A stretch of DNA of 64,000 nucleotides from Gemmatimonadota bacterium (GTDB lineage: Bacteria > Gemmatimonadota > Gemmatimonadetes > Gemmatimonadales > GWC2-71-9): contig JADJAK010000002.1 in NCBI GenBank assembly GCA_016704275.1, positions 434,001 to 498,000 of the forward strand, in the 5' to 3' direction. A program made the position numbers and the translations under genes. Below are positions 42,903-51,817 of the stretch, in pieces. The stretch's first letter is position 1. The number at the start of each line of letters is the position of its first letter. The notes under the pieces were generated by a model that made no database searches, had not been told where the DNA came from, and saw only the letters and a list, made by a program, of their open reading frames with translations.

Positions 42903-44360
42903 TCACTTCTGGTAGTTGGGTGCTTCCCTGGTGATGGTCACGTCGTGCGGGTGCGACTCACGGAGGCCGGCCGAGGTGATCTGGATGAACTCGGTCTCGC
43001 TGCAGAGCGTGGCGATGTCGCCGACGCCGCAGTACCCCATCCCGCTCCGCAGGCCGCCAACCATCTGAAAGAGAACATCGGCGACCGGCCCCTTGTAGGG
43101 AACCCGCCCCTCGATGCCCTCGGGGACCATCTTCGAGGCGGAGACCTCGCCTTCCTGGAAGTAGCGATCGGCCGAGCCGTCCTGCATTGCGGACAGCGAG
43201 CCCATGCCGCGGATCATCTTGAAACGACGCCCCTCGGCGAGGATGCTCTCCCCCGGGCTTTCTTCGGTGCCGGCGAGCATCGAGCCCATCATGACCGAGG
43301 CCGCCCCTGCTGCGAGCGCCTTCACCACATCGCCCGAGTACTTGATGCCGCCGTCGGCGATCACCGGCACATCGCCGGCGCCGCGCACCGCATCGATGAT
43401 CGCGGTGATCTGTGGCACGCCCACGCCAGTGACCACGCGCGTGGTACAGATCGAGCCGGGGCCGATGCCCACCTTGATGCCATCGACGCCGCGCTCGACG
43501 AGCGCACGCGCGCCCGCTTCCGTCGCGACGTTGCCACCGACCAGCTGCGCATCCGGATAGGCATCACGCAGCGCGGCGATCGTCTCGAGCACGCCCTCGG
43601 AGTGACCATGCGCCGAATCGACCACGATCACGTCGGCGCCGGCATCGAGCAGCGCGCGCGCCCGCACCATCGCCTCCGCACCCGCGCCAACGGCAGCGGC
43701 GACACGCAGCCGGCCATGACTGTCCTTGTTGGCGTCGGGGTGATCGCGCCGCTTGAAGATGTCCTTGACCGTGATCAGCCCCTTCAGCACGCCCGTCTCG
43801 TCGACGACCGGCAGCTTCTCGATCCGGTGCCGCGCCAGGATCGCCTCGGCCTCGTCGAGCGTGGTGCCGATCGGCGCCGTGACCAGACCGTCGCGCGTCA
43901 TCGCCTCGGCGATCGGCCGGTCGAGCGCCCGCTCGAACTGCAGGTCGCGATTGGTGATGATCCCGATCAGGCGACCATCGCCGTCGACAATCGGCACGCC
44001 GGAAATCTTGAAGCGACGCATCAGCGCGTGCGCCTCGCGGATCGGGCGATCGGGGCCGAGCGTGATCGGGTTGAGGATCATCCCGCTCTCGCTGCGCTTG
44101 ACGCGGTCGACCTCGGCGGCCTGGCGGTCGATCGACATGTTCTTGTGGATCACGCCGATGCCACCCGCGCGCGCCATCGCCATCGCCATCTCGGATTCCG
44201 TGACGGTGTCCATCGCGGCGGAGAGCAGCGGAATGTGGAGGGGGATCGCGCGAGTGAAGCGGGTGGCGGTCGAAACCTGCCGAGGGTGCACCAGCGAGTG
44301 GCGCGGGACGAGGAGGACGTCGTCAAACGTCAGCCCCGGAGTCGTCCGGATTCGGCTCAC
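42903..44360 (-). CDS. guaB: Inosine-5'-monophosphate dehydrogenase
   Basis: GTG 44360 gives 485 residues: TFDDVLLVPRHS, two CBS domains (about 90-205), active-site cysteine in GPGSICTTRVVTG, the flap GMGSLSAMQDGSADRYFQ and VPYKGPVADVL. It oxidises IMP to XMP, the first step to GMP. No riboswitch is seen in its short leader. Confidence 0.97.
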   Translation of the reverse strand: MSRIRTTPGLTFDDVLLVPRHSLVHPRQVSTATRFTRAIPLHIPLLSAAMDTVTESEMAMAMARAGGIGVIHKNMSIDRQAAEVDRVKRSESGMILNPITLGPDRPIREAHALMRRFKISGVPIVDGDGRLIGIITNRDLQFERALDRPIAEAMTRDGLVTAPIGTTLDEAEAILARHRIEKLPVVDETGVLKGLITVKDIFKRRDHPDANKDSHGRLRVAAAVGAGAEAMVRARALLDAGADVIVVDSAHGHSEGVLETIAALRDAYPDAQLVGGNVATEAGARALVERGVDGIKVGIGPGSICTTRVVTGVGVPQITAIIDAVRGAGDVPVIADGGIKYSGDVVKALAAGAASVMMGSMLAGTEESPGESILAEGRRFKMIRGMGSLSAMQDGSADRYFQEGEVSASKMVPEGIEGRVPYKGPVADVLFQMVGGLRSGMGYCGVGDIATLCSETEFIQITSAGLRESHPHDVTITREAPNYQK

Positions 44361-44432
44361 GGGCGACCGGCCGGTGTGCGCAGCGTGCTGAAGGGAATCA
44401 TCCCGAAACCTAGCGCCCCGCGCCGGGTTCGA

Positions 44433-44801
44433 TCAACCCGGCCCTCCGCGTTCCGGCGGCACGGCGGGCGGATTGTCCTTGGGGGCCGGAGGCGCCGTCA
44501 GGGTCTGCGCGGTCTTCGAGGCCTCCTCGACCACCGCGGACGCCGCGGCCGAGAGCCCTTTCACCACCTTGGAGGCGGAATCGAGGAAGCCGACGGTGCC
44601 GGAGATGGCGTCGAGCGGCAGCTTGCCGGCGCGCATCGTGTCCTGGACACTGTCGCTGAAGCGGGCGAAGAGATTCGAGGGCGTCGAGCGCTCGGCATAC
44701 TTGCTCTCGAGAAATTCGACATAGTCGAGCAGCTGCAGGCCGCGCTCGTCAGGCAGCGTGTCGAGGCGACGGAGGATCCGGTCGCGGAGTTGTTCGTTCA
44801 C
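44433..44801 (-). CDS. Small helical protein of unknown function
   Basis: GTG 44801 has GGAGGGG close upstream and gives 122 residues. The N-terminal 40 residues (RILRRLDTLPDERGLQLLDY...VEFLESKYA) resemble DUF2281/antitoxin-like helical motifs. A helical, Ala-rich region and a Pro-rich tail follow. No toxin gene is next to it. It is 14 bp behind the SH3 protein gene and likely co-transcribed with it. Confidence 0.6.
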   Translation of the reverse strand: MNEQLRDRILRRLDTLPDERGLQLLDYVEFLESKYAERSTPSNLFARFSDSVQDTMRAGKLPLDAISGTVGFLDSASKVVKGLSAAASAVVEEASKTAQTLTAPPAPKDNPPAVPPERGGPG

Positions 44802-44815
44802 GGGCCCCTCCGGGC

Positions 44816-45862
44816 TCAGTCGAGCCGGCGCACGAAGGTGAGCACCGGGGTCGGAAGGAAGCGGCTCCGCCCGGCGCGAATCGTGGCCCGGATGCGAAGC
44901 TTGGCGAGCGGCTCCATCGCGCGGAACTGCTCCGCCTCCTTGGCACTGACGATCAGGTAGACGAATCCGGTTTCAGGGATCGGCCCCCGAGCCAGGACAT
45001 AGGGCTGGCCGGGCGGCAGTTCGGGGCGGAGTTCGTCGGCCTTCTGGATCGAGAGGACCTGGATCGTCCATTCGACGGTCTGGCCGAGGTAACGGTCCGG
45101 ATTGGCGCGAATGTCGGCGGCAGACGGTCCCCCGTCTGGGGTCCCCTCACCGACGCTCCCCTCGCGCACCCACCCCTCGATCTGCACCCGGGCCCAACCC
45201 CCTTTGCGCTCGAGCACGGTGGCGGCCACGGGGACTTCGAGGGTGGCCACCGGCGTGCCGCCCGAGGTGGCCGAGAGGGTAGCGCCGCCGCTCAGGGTGG
45301 TGCTGCTGCCGACCTTGCCGCCGGAATCCGCCTTGGTCGGCGGTGGGGTGGTGGCGGGGCCAGCTGCGGCGGGCGCGGGGGCGTCGGGCGACTTCGCATC
45401 CGCCCCCTTGAGGGCGCTCTTGAGGACCCAGGCACTCCGCTGCACCCGAACCCACTCGCCCTTGGTCTCGAGCCGCTTGAAGAGCGCCCCGGCCCGCAAC
45501 GCGGCCAGGGTGGCACCGCTCCCGGCGGCACCGCGCAGCGTGCTGCCGGCCGCAAGCGCCACCGCCACGTCGTAGCCGTCGCGACGATCGTCCCGAAGGG
45601 CCTTCGCCGCGAGCCAACCGTCGAAGCGCACCTCGGCCCAGTTCCCCTTGAGACTGACCGTGGTGACCGGGGTCCCGGCCATCAGCCGACCCAGCGCGGT
45701 ACCGTTCGGTTCCTTCTGGAACTCGGCGTCGGAGAGGATTTTCCCGGCGCCAACCGCCTGCGACACGAGCGGCGTGGAGGGCCACGCGCACGCGGCCCAC
45801 AACAGCAGCATGCAGGCTGGTAGGCGGATTCTGGCAGGGGTAGATTGCGGCGCGCGGATCAC
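44816..45862 (-). CDS. Exported protein with bacterial SH3 domains
   Basis: GTG 45862 gives 348 residues with a long signal peptide; a later ATG at 45811 is an alternative. Three SH3b-like modules are visible by GNWAEVRFDGWLAAKAL, GEWVRVQRSAWVLKSAL and GGWARVQIEGWVREGSV. A Pro/Ala-rich linker separates modules 2 and 3. The C-terminal about 100 residues (DRYLGQTVEWTIQVLSIQKA...) look like an OB-type fold. It probably binds the cell wall or proteins in the periplasm. It is divergent from gpmI with only 30 bp between starts. Confidence 0.75.
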   Translation of the reverse strand: MIRAPQSTPARIRLPACMLLLWAACAWPSTPLVSQAVGAGKILSDAEFQKEPNGTALGRLMAGTPVTTVSLKGNWAEVRFDGWLAAKALRDDRRDGYDVAVALAAGSTLRGAAGSGATLAALRAGALFKRLETKGEWVRVQRSAWVLKSALKGADAKSPDAPAPAAAGPATTPPPTKADSGGKVGSSTTLSGGATLSATSGGTPVATLEVPVAATVLERKGGWARVQIEGWVREGSVGEGTPDGGPSAADIRANPDRYLGQTVEWTIQVLSIQKADELRPELPPGQPYVLARGPIPETGFVYLIVSAKEAEQFRAMEPLAKLRIRATIRAGRSRFLPTPVLTFVRRLD

Positions 45863-45892
45863 AGATTGAGAGTGTAGACGTCGCGGAGGAGC

Positions 45893-47446
45893 ATGTCAAA
45901 CGCCCGCAAGCAGTCCGCGCCGGTGGTGCTGGTCGTCCTTGACGGCTGGGGATGGCGCGAGGAGACCTACGGCAACGCGATCGCGATGGCGAACACCCCG
46001 ACCTGGGATCGCCTTGTGGCCCGCGCCCCGCGCACCCTGCTGGATGCCAGCGGCCTCGCCGTCGGGCTCCCTGAGGGGCAGATGGGGAACAGCGAAGTCG
46101 GCCACCTGAACCTCGGGGCGGGCCGGGTGGTCCCCCAGGATCTCGTCCGGATCAACCAGACCATCGCCCGCGACCAGTTCATCGCCCTCCCGGCGTTCGC
46201 CGCGGTGTGCGCCGCCGTGGTTCGCGCCGACAGCACCCTGCACCTGGCTGGTCTGCTGGGCTGGGGCGGCGTCCACGCGATCGACGGCCACCTCCGCGCC
46301 GCCATCGACGCCGCCATCCGCCTCGGCGTCCCCCGCATCGCCATCCACGGCTTCCTGGACGGCCGCGACTCCCCGCCGAATTCGGGCATCGAGGTCGTGG
46401 CGGGATTGCAGCAGGACATGGCGAAGTTCGGTGGCGGGCGGACCGTGCTGGCCTCCTTGGTCGGGCGCTACTTCGCGATGGACCGCGACCATCGCTGGGA
46501 ACGGCTGAAGCTCGCGTACGATGCCATGGTGCATGGTGTCGGACTCCACGTGGCGGACCCACTCGCCGCCGTGCGCGAGGCCTACGACCGCGGCGAGACC
46601 GACGAATTCGTCAAGCCGCTGGTGATGACGGCGAACGGTGCGCCGATCGCGCCGCTGCGTGACGGCGACGGAATCTTCTTCGTCAACTATCGCTCCGATC
46701 GGATGCGTCAGATTGTCGGCGCGCTCTGCATCCCGAGCTTCGATGGCTTCGACGTCTCCGATCGGCCGCAGCTGACCGCCGCCACGATGACGCAGTACGA
46801 CCAGACCTTCCCGATTCCTTCGGCGTTTCCGCCGTTTTCGATGGCGAAGATTCTCGCGGAGACGTTGAGCGAGATCGGGCGCACGCAGTTCCGCACCGCC
46901 GAGACCGAGAAGTACCCGCATGTCACGTACTTCTTCAACGGCGGGAACGAAGTGCCCTGGGCCGGCGAGGAGCGTGAGTTGGTGCCGTCGCAAAAGGTCG
47001 CGACCTATGACCTGGCGCCGGAGATGAGCGCCGCCGGCATTGCCGAGGTGCTCTGCCGCGCGCTGGGTCGCCGCGAGCACGACTTCTTCCTCGCGAACTT
47101 CGCCAACGCCGACATGGTCGGGCATACCGGGGTGATTCCCGCCGTGATCAAGGCAGTCGAGACGGTCGATCGTGCGCTGATGCAGGTGCTGGCGGCGGCC
47201 GACACGGTCGGCGCCCGGGTCCTGATCACCGCCGACCACGGCAACGCCGAGATGATGATCGACCCGGTCACCGGGGGGCCGCACACGGCTCACACAACCA
47301 ACCTCGTTCCGTTCCTGACCGTCGGTCACGACGCCCCGCTCCGCGCCACAGGTGGCGCGCTCTGCGACGTGGCGCCTACCATTCTCGGATTGCTCGGCAT
47401 CGACCAGCCCGCCGAGATGACCGGCCGATCCCTTCTGCTCGCCTGA
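45893..47446 (+). CDS. gpmI: 2,3-bisphosphoglycerate-independent phosphoglycerate mutase
   Basis: The 517-residue enzyme has VVLVVLDGWGWREETYGNAI, the phospho-Ser67 loop QMGNSEVGHLNLGAG, HGFLDGRDSPP, FVNYRSDRMRQI and ITADHGNAEMM. Alkaline-phosphatase fold with two Mn ions. It interconverts 3- and 2-phosphoglycerate. GGAGG lies six bases before the ATG. Confidence 0.97.
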   Translation: MSNARKQSAPVVLVVLDGWGWREETYGNAIAMANTPTWDRLVARAPRTLLDASGLAVGLPEGQMGNSEVGHLNLGAGRVVPQDLVRINQTIARDQFIALPAFAAVCAAVVRADSTLHLAGLLGWGGVHAIDGHLRAAIDAAIRLGVPRIAIHGFLDGRDSPPNSGIEVVAGLQQDMAKFGGGRTVLASLVGRYFAMDRDHRWERLKLAYDAMVHGVGLHVADPLAAVREAYDRGETDEFVKPLVMTANGAPIAPLRDGDGIFFVNYRSDRMRQIVGALCIPSFDGFDVSDRPQLTAATMTQYDQTFPIPSAFPPFSMAKILAETLSEIGRTQFRTAETEKYPHVTYFFNGGNEVPWAGEERELVPSQKVATYDLAPEMSAAGIAEVLCRALGRREHDFFLANFANADMVGHTGVIPAVIKAVETVDRALMQVLAAADTVGARVLITADHGNAEMMIDPVTGGPHTAHTTNLVPFLTVGHDAPLRATGGALCDVAPTILGLLGIDQPAEMTGRSLLLA

Positions 47447-47463
47447 GGTGTAGCTTGGTGCTG

Positions 47464-48183
47464 ATGCGCTCATCCCATTGCCGTTCCGCCCTGGTCGCCC
47501 TCGCGGCGCTCTGCCTCCCCGCCGCCGCCGTGGCGCAGGTCGGGTACCTCCCTGCCAAGTCGCCGTTCCGCGAAATCCGTTTCGGCCAGACGCTCGAACT
47601 CCAGGGCGGCCAGCTCTTCGGCAATGGCGGCCCGCTCAAGGTCGGTCCGCAGGATGGTCGGCTCATGGGGGCGCGGATGAACTTCCGCGGCAATCACTCG
47701 CTGCAGCTGGCGCTCGGCGTCTGGACGGCCTCCTCGGAGCGCTACATCGTCGACGCGGACAAGTCGCCGGCCACGCGGGTCACGGGGCCGATCGACCACC
47801 GCCTCATCGGGGGCGAGTTCACCCTCCAGTTGAATCTCACCGGCGGCAAGACGTGGCACGGTCTGGCGCCCTACGGCGGCGTCGGCCTGGGGATGGTGAA
47901 TGGTGCGAAGACGCCCGCCGCCGACACCTCCGGCTACAGCTTCGGCACCAAGCTCTACTTCGCCCCGAACGTCGGGTCGCGCCTGATGCTGGGCCAGAAG
48001 CTCTTCCTCAAGGTCGAGGCGCGCGCGTACCTCTGGAACCTCAAGTACCCGAACTCCTACGCCGACGAACCGGCTCAGGCGCCGGGCACCGCCGACAACC
48101 CGAACGCCGTGAATCCGACCGGGAAGGGCGGCGAGTACACGCCGGTGCCCGCGCTGCTCATCGGCCTCGGGATCAAGTTCTGA
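47464..48183 (+). CDS. Outer-membrane beta-barrel protein, unknown
   Basis: ATG 47464 gives 239 residues with a signal peptide (MRSSHCRSALVALAALCLPA...AVAQ). The strand pattern is of the OmpW/OmpA-barrel type (NHSLQLALGVWTASSERYIV, APYGGVGLGMVNGAK, LFLKVEARAYLWNL). It ends PALLIGLGIKF with the C-terminal Phe typical of outer-membrane barrels. Confidence 0.72.
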   Translation: MRSSHCRSALVALAALCLPAAAVAQVGYLPAKSPFREIRFGQTLELQGGQLFGNGGPLKVGPQDGRLMGARMNFRGNHSLQLALGVWTASSERYIVDADKSPATRVTGPIDHRLIGGEFTLQLNLTGGKTWHGLAPYGGVGLGMVNGAKTPAADTSGYSFGTKLYFAPNVGSRLMLGQKLFLKVEARAYLWNLKYPNSYADEPAQAPGTADNPNAVNPTGKGGEYTPVPALLIGLGIKF

Positions 48184-48193
48184 CGATCGATCG

Positions 48194-48616
48194 ATGCGCT
48201 GTTCGCTGACGCGAGTGCTGACGTTTCACGCCCGCCATCGCTACCACAAGCCGGCGTGGAGTGAGGCGGAGAACGAGCGGCGCTTCGGCTGGACCAGCGC
48301 GGCCCCCGGACATGGGCACCTCTATCGCGTCGAGGTCACCGTCGCCGGAATGCTCGACCCCGAGACGCAGATGGTGATCGACCTGCCGCTGCTTGACACG
48401 ATCCTTACCGAAACCATCGCGGCGCCGCTCGCGGGGCGCCATCTTGCTGAGGCGGTCCCGGCCTTTGCACCGGGCGCGCAGTTGCCGACTTGTGAGGCGA
48501 TCGCCGCGTGGTGCTTTGCGCGAGTCGCCGAACGTCTCCCCGCAGACGTCTCGGTGGAGCGTGTGCTGGTGGCGGAAGACGCCACCCTCTGGGCCGAGTG
48601 CCGCGGACCCGCCTGA
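48194..48616 (+). CDS. 6-pyruvoyl-tetrahydropterin synthase/QueD homologue lacking the catalytic triad
   Basis: The 140-residue protein aligns along its whole length with PTPS. Zinc ligands H15 (HARHRY), H40 and H42 (GHGHLY) are kept, as is Glu128, which anchors the pterin. The catalytic Cys slot (FGKC in mammalian PTPS) reads FGWT, Thr34. The Asp-His pair (PLDH) reads PLAG, Ala80-Gly81. So Cys, Asp and His of the triad are all changed. It may do other pterin chemistry or bind without classical catalysis. No queC/queE/queF is nearby. Confidence 0.82.
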   Translation: MRCSLTRVLTFHARHRYHKPAWSEAENERRFGWTSAAPGHGHLYRVEVTVAGMLDPETQMVIDLPLLDTILTETIAAPLAGRHLAEAVPAFAPGAQLPTCEAIAAWCFARVAERLPADVSVERVLVAEDATLWAECRGPA

Positions 48617-48663
48617 CCCCTGCGATCGTCGAGTTCGATCTGTCGTTCCCCCCGGAGGCTCCG

Positions 48664-49476
48664 ATGCGTGATACCCCCTCGAGGCAATTCGCCCTGTGCG
48701 GTGCGCTGTTCGCACTGCTGGCGTTGCCCCCGGTGCGCGCCGCGGCGCAGGCAACCGGCGACCAGAGTCGACTCGTCATCGGCGTCGCCGCCGGGTGGAT
48801 TGGCGGCACCGAGCTCTGGTCCGTTCCCGCGCAACCGATCCTCACGACCACCGAAGCGGTCGATGTCTTCGGGCTGAAGCGTCGGATCCGCTCGAACATC
48901 ACCTTTGCCGGGACCGGCACCTGGTATCCCAAGGGCAATCTCGGGGTCACCGCCGAAGTGAACTACCTCGGCCTCGGCACGGTGGACGACTGCACCCTCG
49001 TCACCGCGAGTGGTGACCCGCTCAACCGACTCGTCTGTACCACGTTGACGAACTACGAACGCCCGGCCTCCGCAGTCTCGATCGCGGGCGGACTGGTGCT
49101 GCGCCCATCCAGCCGCACGTTCATCCAGCCGTATGTGCGCGGCGTGGCGGGCGTGGCGCTGGCACTCCGCGGGACGGTGCGCACGGTGGCGACCATCGGC
49201 ACCTTCGGCGACACCGCGGTCACCATCTATCCGCAGACGGGCGGAGGTCAGTTGCGCCCGACCGGCTCGCTCATGGTCGGCATCGCGACCTCGTCGTCGC
49301 CAGGCTACCAGTTCCGCGCCGAACTGCGCTACACCGCGCTGCGTCTGCCGGTGGTCACCGGGCCCTCGATCTATCAGGGCGCGCCCCCGCAGACGGGCTC
49401 GGTCTGGAGGACGCTCCCCTCGATTCTCGTCGGCTTCGACATCGTGCTCGAGAAGCGACGCGGCCGACGGTACTGA
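48664..49476 (+). CDS. Outer-membrane protein, unknown
   Basis: ATG 48664, with CGGAGG seven bases before it, gives 270 residues: a signal peptide with PPVRAAAQ, then strands of an outer-membrane barrel (GVAAGWIGGTELWSV, PTGSLMVGIATSSSPG, YQFRAELRYTALRLP, SILVGFDIVLEKR). Two cysteines are close (DDCTL, LVCTT). No family is recognised. Confidence 0.66.
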   Translation: MRDTPSRQFALCGALFALLALPPVRAAAQATGDQSRLVIGVAAGWIGGTELWSVPAQPILTTTEAVDVFGLKRRIRSNITFAGTGTWYPKGNLGVTAEVNYLGLGTVDDCTLVTASGDPLNRLVCTTLTNYERPASAVSIAGGLVLRPSSRTFIQPYVRGVAGVALALRGTVRTVATIGTFGDTAVTIYPQTGGGQLRPTGSLMVGIATSSSPGYQFRAELRYTALRLPVVTGPSIYQGAPPQTGSVWRTLPSILVGFDIVLEKRRGRRY

Positions 49477-49483
49477 GCTCCGC

Positions 49484-50719
49484 ATGCCCGCCATTCGTCT
49501 GAGCGTCGACGACGCGATCGCGGCGATTCTCGCCGAGGTCGCGCCGTTGCCGAGCGTGCCTGTGCCGCTGGCGGAGGCACTCGGTGGCGTGCTCGCCGAG
49601 GAGGTCGTGGCACCGTTCGCCCTGCCGCAATGGACCAACGCCGCGATGGATGGCTACGCGGTGCACGGCGACGACGTGCGCGGAGCTTCCCCCGAACGCC
49701 CCATCACGCTGCCGGTCGTTGCGCACATCGCGGCCGGCGCCACCGCGCCGCGGCCGCTCGCCCGCGGCGAGGCAATGCGGATCTTTACCGGTGGTCCGCT
49801 CCCGGATGGTGCCGACACCATCATCCGGCAGGAGGACACCGATCGTGGTGCCGAGGTCGTGCGCATCCACGGCGATCGCGATCTCGGCCGGCATGTGCGC
49901 CGTGCCGGCAGCGACGTCGCGGCAGGGGTCGTCGTGTTGCCGCGCGGCCACGACATCGGGCCGGGCGAGATCTCGCTCCTCGCCGCCCTCGCGATCACCA
50001 CGCCGCCCGTGCACCGACGCCCCTTCGTGGCGATCATCAGCAGTGGCGACGAACTCGCCTCGCTCGACGACCCCACGCCGGTCCGTGCCGGGAGCCGACT
50101 CGCCGACAGCAACACGCCGACGCTTGCCGCGTTGACCCATCTCGCCGGGGCCACCCCGCTGCCCCTCGGCCCTGTCCCCGACGACCCCGATGCACTCATC
50201 GCCGCCATCGGGCACGCATCGAGCGCCGAACTGCTCGTCACCGTCGGCGGTGTCTCCGTGGGCGACCACGACCACGTGCCGGCGGTGCTGGAACGACTCG
50301 GCGCGCGGCTCCTCTTTCGGCGGGTGCTGTTGCGGCCGGGTGGGCCGACCACGGCGGCGCGATTGGCCGATGGACGGCTCTGGATCGCCCTCCCCGGCAA
50401 CCCGGTCTCGGCGATGGTGACCTTCACCCTCTTCGTGCGGCCGGCGATCCGCCGGCTCCTCGGTGACACCGCCCCCCGACGCCCGACGCTCCAGGTCACG
50501 CTGGACAATGACGTGGAACGGGACGCCGTGCTGGACCTCTATTTCCGCGCCAGTCGCCAGGGAGCAAGCCACCTCGTGACCCCCCTGCTCCGGGCCACCG
50601 GGCCCGTCGGATCGGCGCTGATGACCACGATGCGGGGGGCCGAATTCCTGGTGTGCGTCCCGGCGGGCCAGGGCGTGGTACCCGCCGGAACCACGCTGGA
50701 GGCGATCTCGTTCCCTTGA
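49484..50719 (+). CDS. moeA: Molybdopterin molybdotransferase
   Basis: ATG 49484 gives 411 residues: LPQWTNAAMDGYAVHGDD, RIFTGGPLPDGADTIIRQED, TVGGVSVGDHDHVP and ALPGNPVSAMVTF. It inserts molybdate into MPT-AMP. No other moa/mob gene is in the window. Its start lies 7 bp after the outer-membrane protein stop. Confidence 0.94.
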   Translation: MPAIRLSVDDAIAAILAEVAPLPSVPVPLAEALGGVLAEEVVAPFALPQWTNAAMDGYAVHGDDVRGASPERPITLPVVAHIAAGATAPRPLARGEAMRIFTGGPLPDGADTIIRQEDTDRGAEVVRIHGDRDLGRHVRRAGSDVAAGVVVLPRGHDIGPGEISLLAALAITTPPVHRRPFVAIISSGDELASLDDPTPVRAGSRLADSNTPTLAALTHLAGATPLPLGPVPDDPDALIAAIGHASSAELLVTVGGVSVGDHDHVPAVLERLGARLLFRRVLLRPGGPTTAARLADGRLWIALPGNPVSAMVTFTLFVRPAIRRLLGDTAPRRPTLQVTLDNDVERDAVLDLYFRASRQGASHLVTPLLRATGPVGSALMTTMRGAEFLVCVPAGQGVVPAGTTLEAISFP

Positions 50720-50763
50720 TGGAGTTGATTGGCGGGGTCCCCGCCCTTAGCCTTCACCGCTCA

Positions 50764-50881
50764 GAAGGGGAGTAGCCCAACCGCCGGAATTCAGGCGGTC
50801 GGCGGCATCGTCAAGACTGCACACCTCCGGTGTGCACGGTGCCCCGGGAAAGCCAGTACGGCTGTTCAGGCGAGACCTTCG
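50764..50881 (+). ncRNA. yybP-ykoY-type Mn2+ riboswitch aptamer
   Basis: The leader of htpX-terC has the conserved 5' element AAGGGGAGTAGCCC, a downstream ATCGTCAAGAC, paired arms (TGCACACC/GGTGTGCA) and the 3' element GGCGAGACCTTCG. TerC/Alx-type genes are the classical targets of this riboswitch, and terC is the second gene here. The RNA class rests on the motifs and this context; a covariance model would settle it. Confidence 0.8.
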
Positions 50882-50919
50882 TCACCACCCGATCGAACGG
50901 GGGCGGCGAAGTCTCGCCT
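50868..50919 (+). promoter_or_regulatory. Switch hairpin of the riboswitch expression platform
   Basis: Positions 50868-50881 (AGGCGAGACCTTCG) overlap the 3' strand of the aptamer and also pair with 50907-50919 (CGAAGTCTCGCCT), 13 pairs with one bulged C. The same bases cannot be in both structures. When metal stabilises the aptamer this hairpin should be blocked, which fits an ON switch. The sequence after it is only mildly T-rich. The ribosome site AGGAGG (50932) is outside it. Confidence 0.6.
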
Positions 50920-50944
50920 TCGTTCATTTGTAGGAGGTAGCACC

Positions 50945-51817
50945 ATGGTCAATACTGCCAAGACGTTCATCCTGCTGGCCGGCCTCATCTCGATCCTGAT
51001 GGTGGGCGGGCAGCTCGTGGGCGGGACGGCCGGCCTGATGTTCGGCGGATCGATCGGCCTCATCATGGCGTTCGTCTCGTTCTGGTTCTCGGACAAGATG
51101 GTGATGCGCGGCTATGGCGCGCGGATCGTGACCGCCGCCGAGGCGCCTGACCTGGTGGCGATGGTCGACGAGCTGCGGCAGCGTGCGGGGCTCTTGATGC
51201 CGCGCGTGGCACTGATTCCGTCGGCACAGCCCAATGCCTTCGCCACCGGCCGTTCGGAAGCGAAGGCGATCGTCGCGGTGACGGAAGGGATGCTGAAGGC
51301 GCTCCCGCGCGACGAGCTCCAGGGCGTGATTGCGCACGAGCTGGCGCACATCAAGAACAAGGACATGCTGATCCAGACCATCGCCGCCGGCATCGGCTCG
51401 ATGATCGGCGTCCTCCCGTGGCTCGCCGGCAGCGTGATGCGCCGAAGTGACGACGAGGGCGGCGGAATCGGTGATATCGCCTTCATGATCCTGGCGCCGT
51501 TCGTCGCGATGATGCTCCAGTTCGCCATCTCGCGACAGCGCGAGTTTGCCGCGGACAGGACCGGCGCCGAGATCGTCGGGAAGGCGCGCCCGCTGGCGCA
51601 GGCGTTGACCCGGATGGATGCGATGGCCAAGCAATTGCCGCTGCCGGTGTCGCCGTCGTTGGCGGCGCTGGCGATCGTCAACCCGCTCAAGGCGGGCGGC
51701 CTGGCCAAGCTCTTCAGCACGCACCCGCCGACCGAGGAGCGGGTGGCGGCGCTCCTCGCCTTTGACGCCGAACAGATGGGCATGCGCTCCCTCGACGCCC
51801 AGCGGGCCTCCGCATGA
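50945..51817 (+). CDS. htpX: HtpX-family membrane metalloprotease
   Basis: ATG 50945 follows AGGAGG by 7 bp and gives 290 residues. Two N-terminal helices are followed by HELAH (131-135) in VIAHELAHIKNKD, two further helices and the third zinc ligand in REFAADRTG. The tail FSTHPPTEERVAAL is HtpX-typical. It degrades damaged membrane proteins. It is cotranslated with terC and controlled by the Mn riboswitch upstream. Confidence 0.95.
   Translation: MVNTAKTFILLAGLISILMVGGQLVGGTAGLMFGGSIGLIMAFVSFWFSDKMVMRGYGARIVTAAEAPDLVAMVDELRQRAGLLMPRVALIPSAQPNAFATGRSEAKAIVAVTEGMLKALPRDELQGVIAHELAHIKNKDMLIQTIAAGIGSMIGVLPWLAGSVMRRSDDEGGGIGDIAFMILAPFVAMMLQFAISRQREFAADRTGAEIVGKARPLAQALTRMDAMAKQLPLPVSPSLAALAIVNPLKAGGLAKLFSTHPPTEERVAALLAFDAEQMGMRSLDAQRASA

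Noticed and set aside
44433..44801. Antitoxin of a toxin-antitoxin pair
   Set aside because: Only the N-terminus recalls DUF2281; no toxin gene is adjacent, and the protein is longer than usual.
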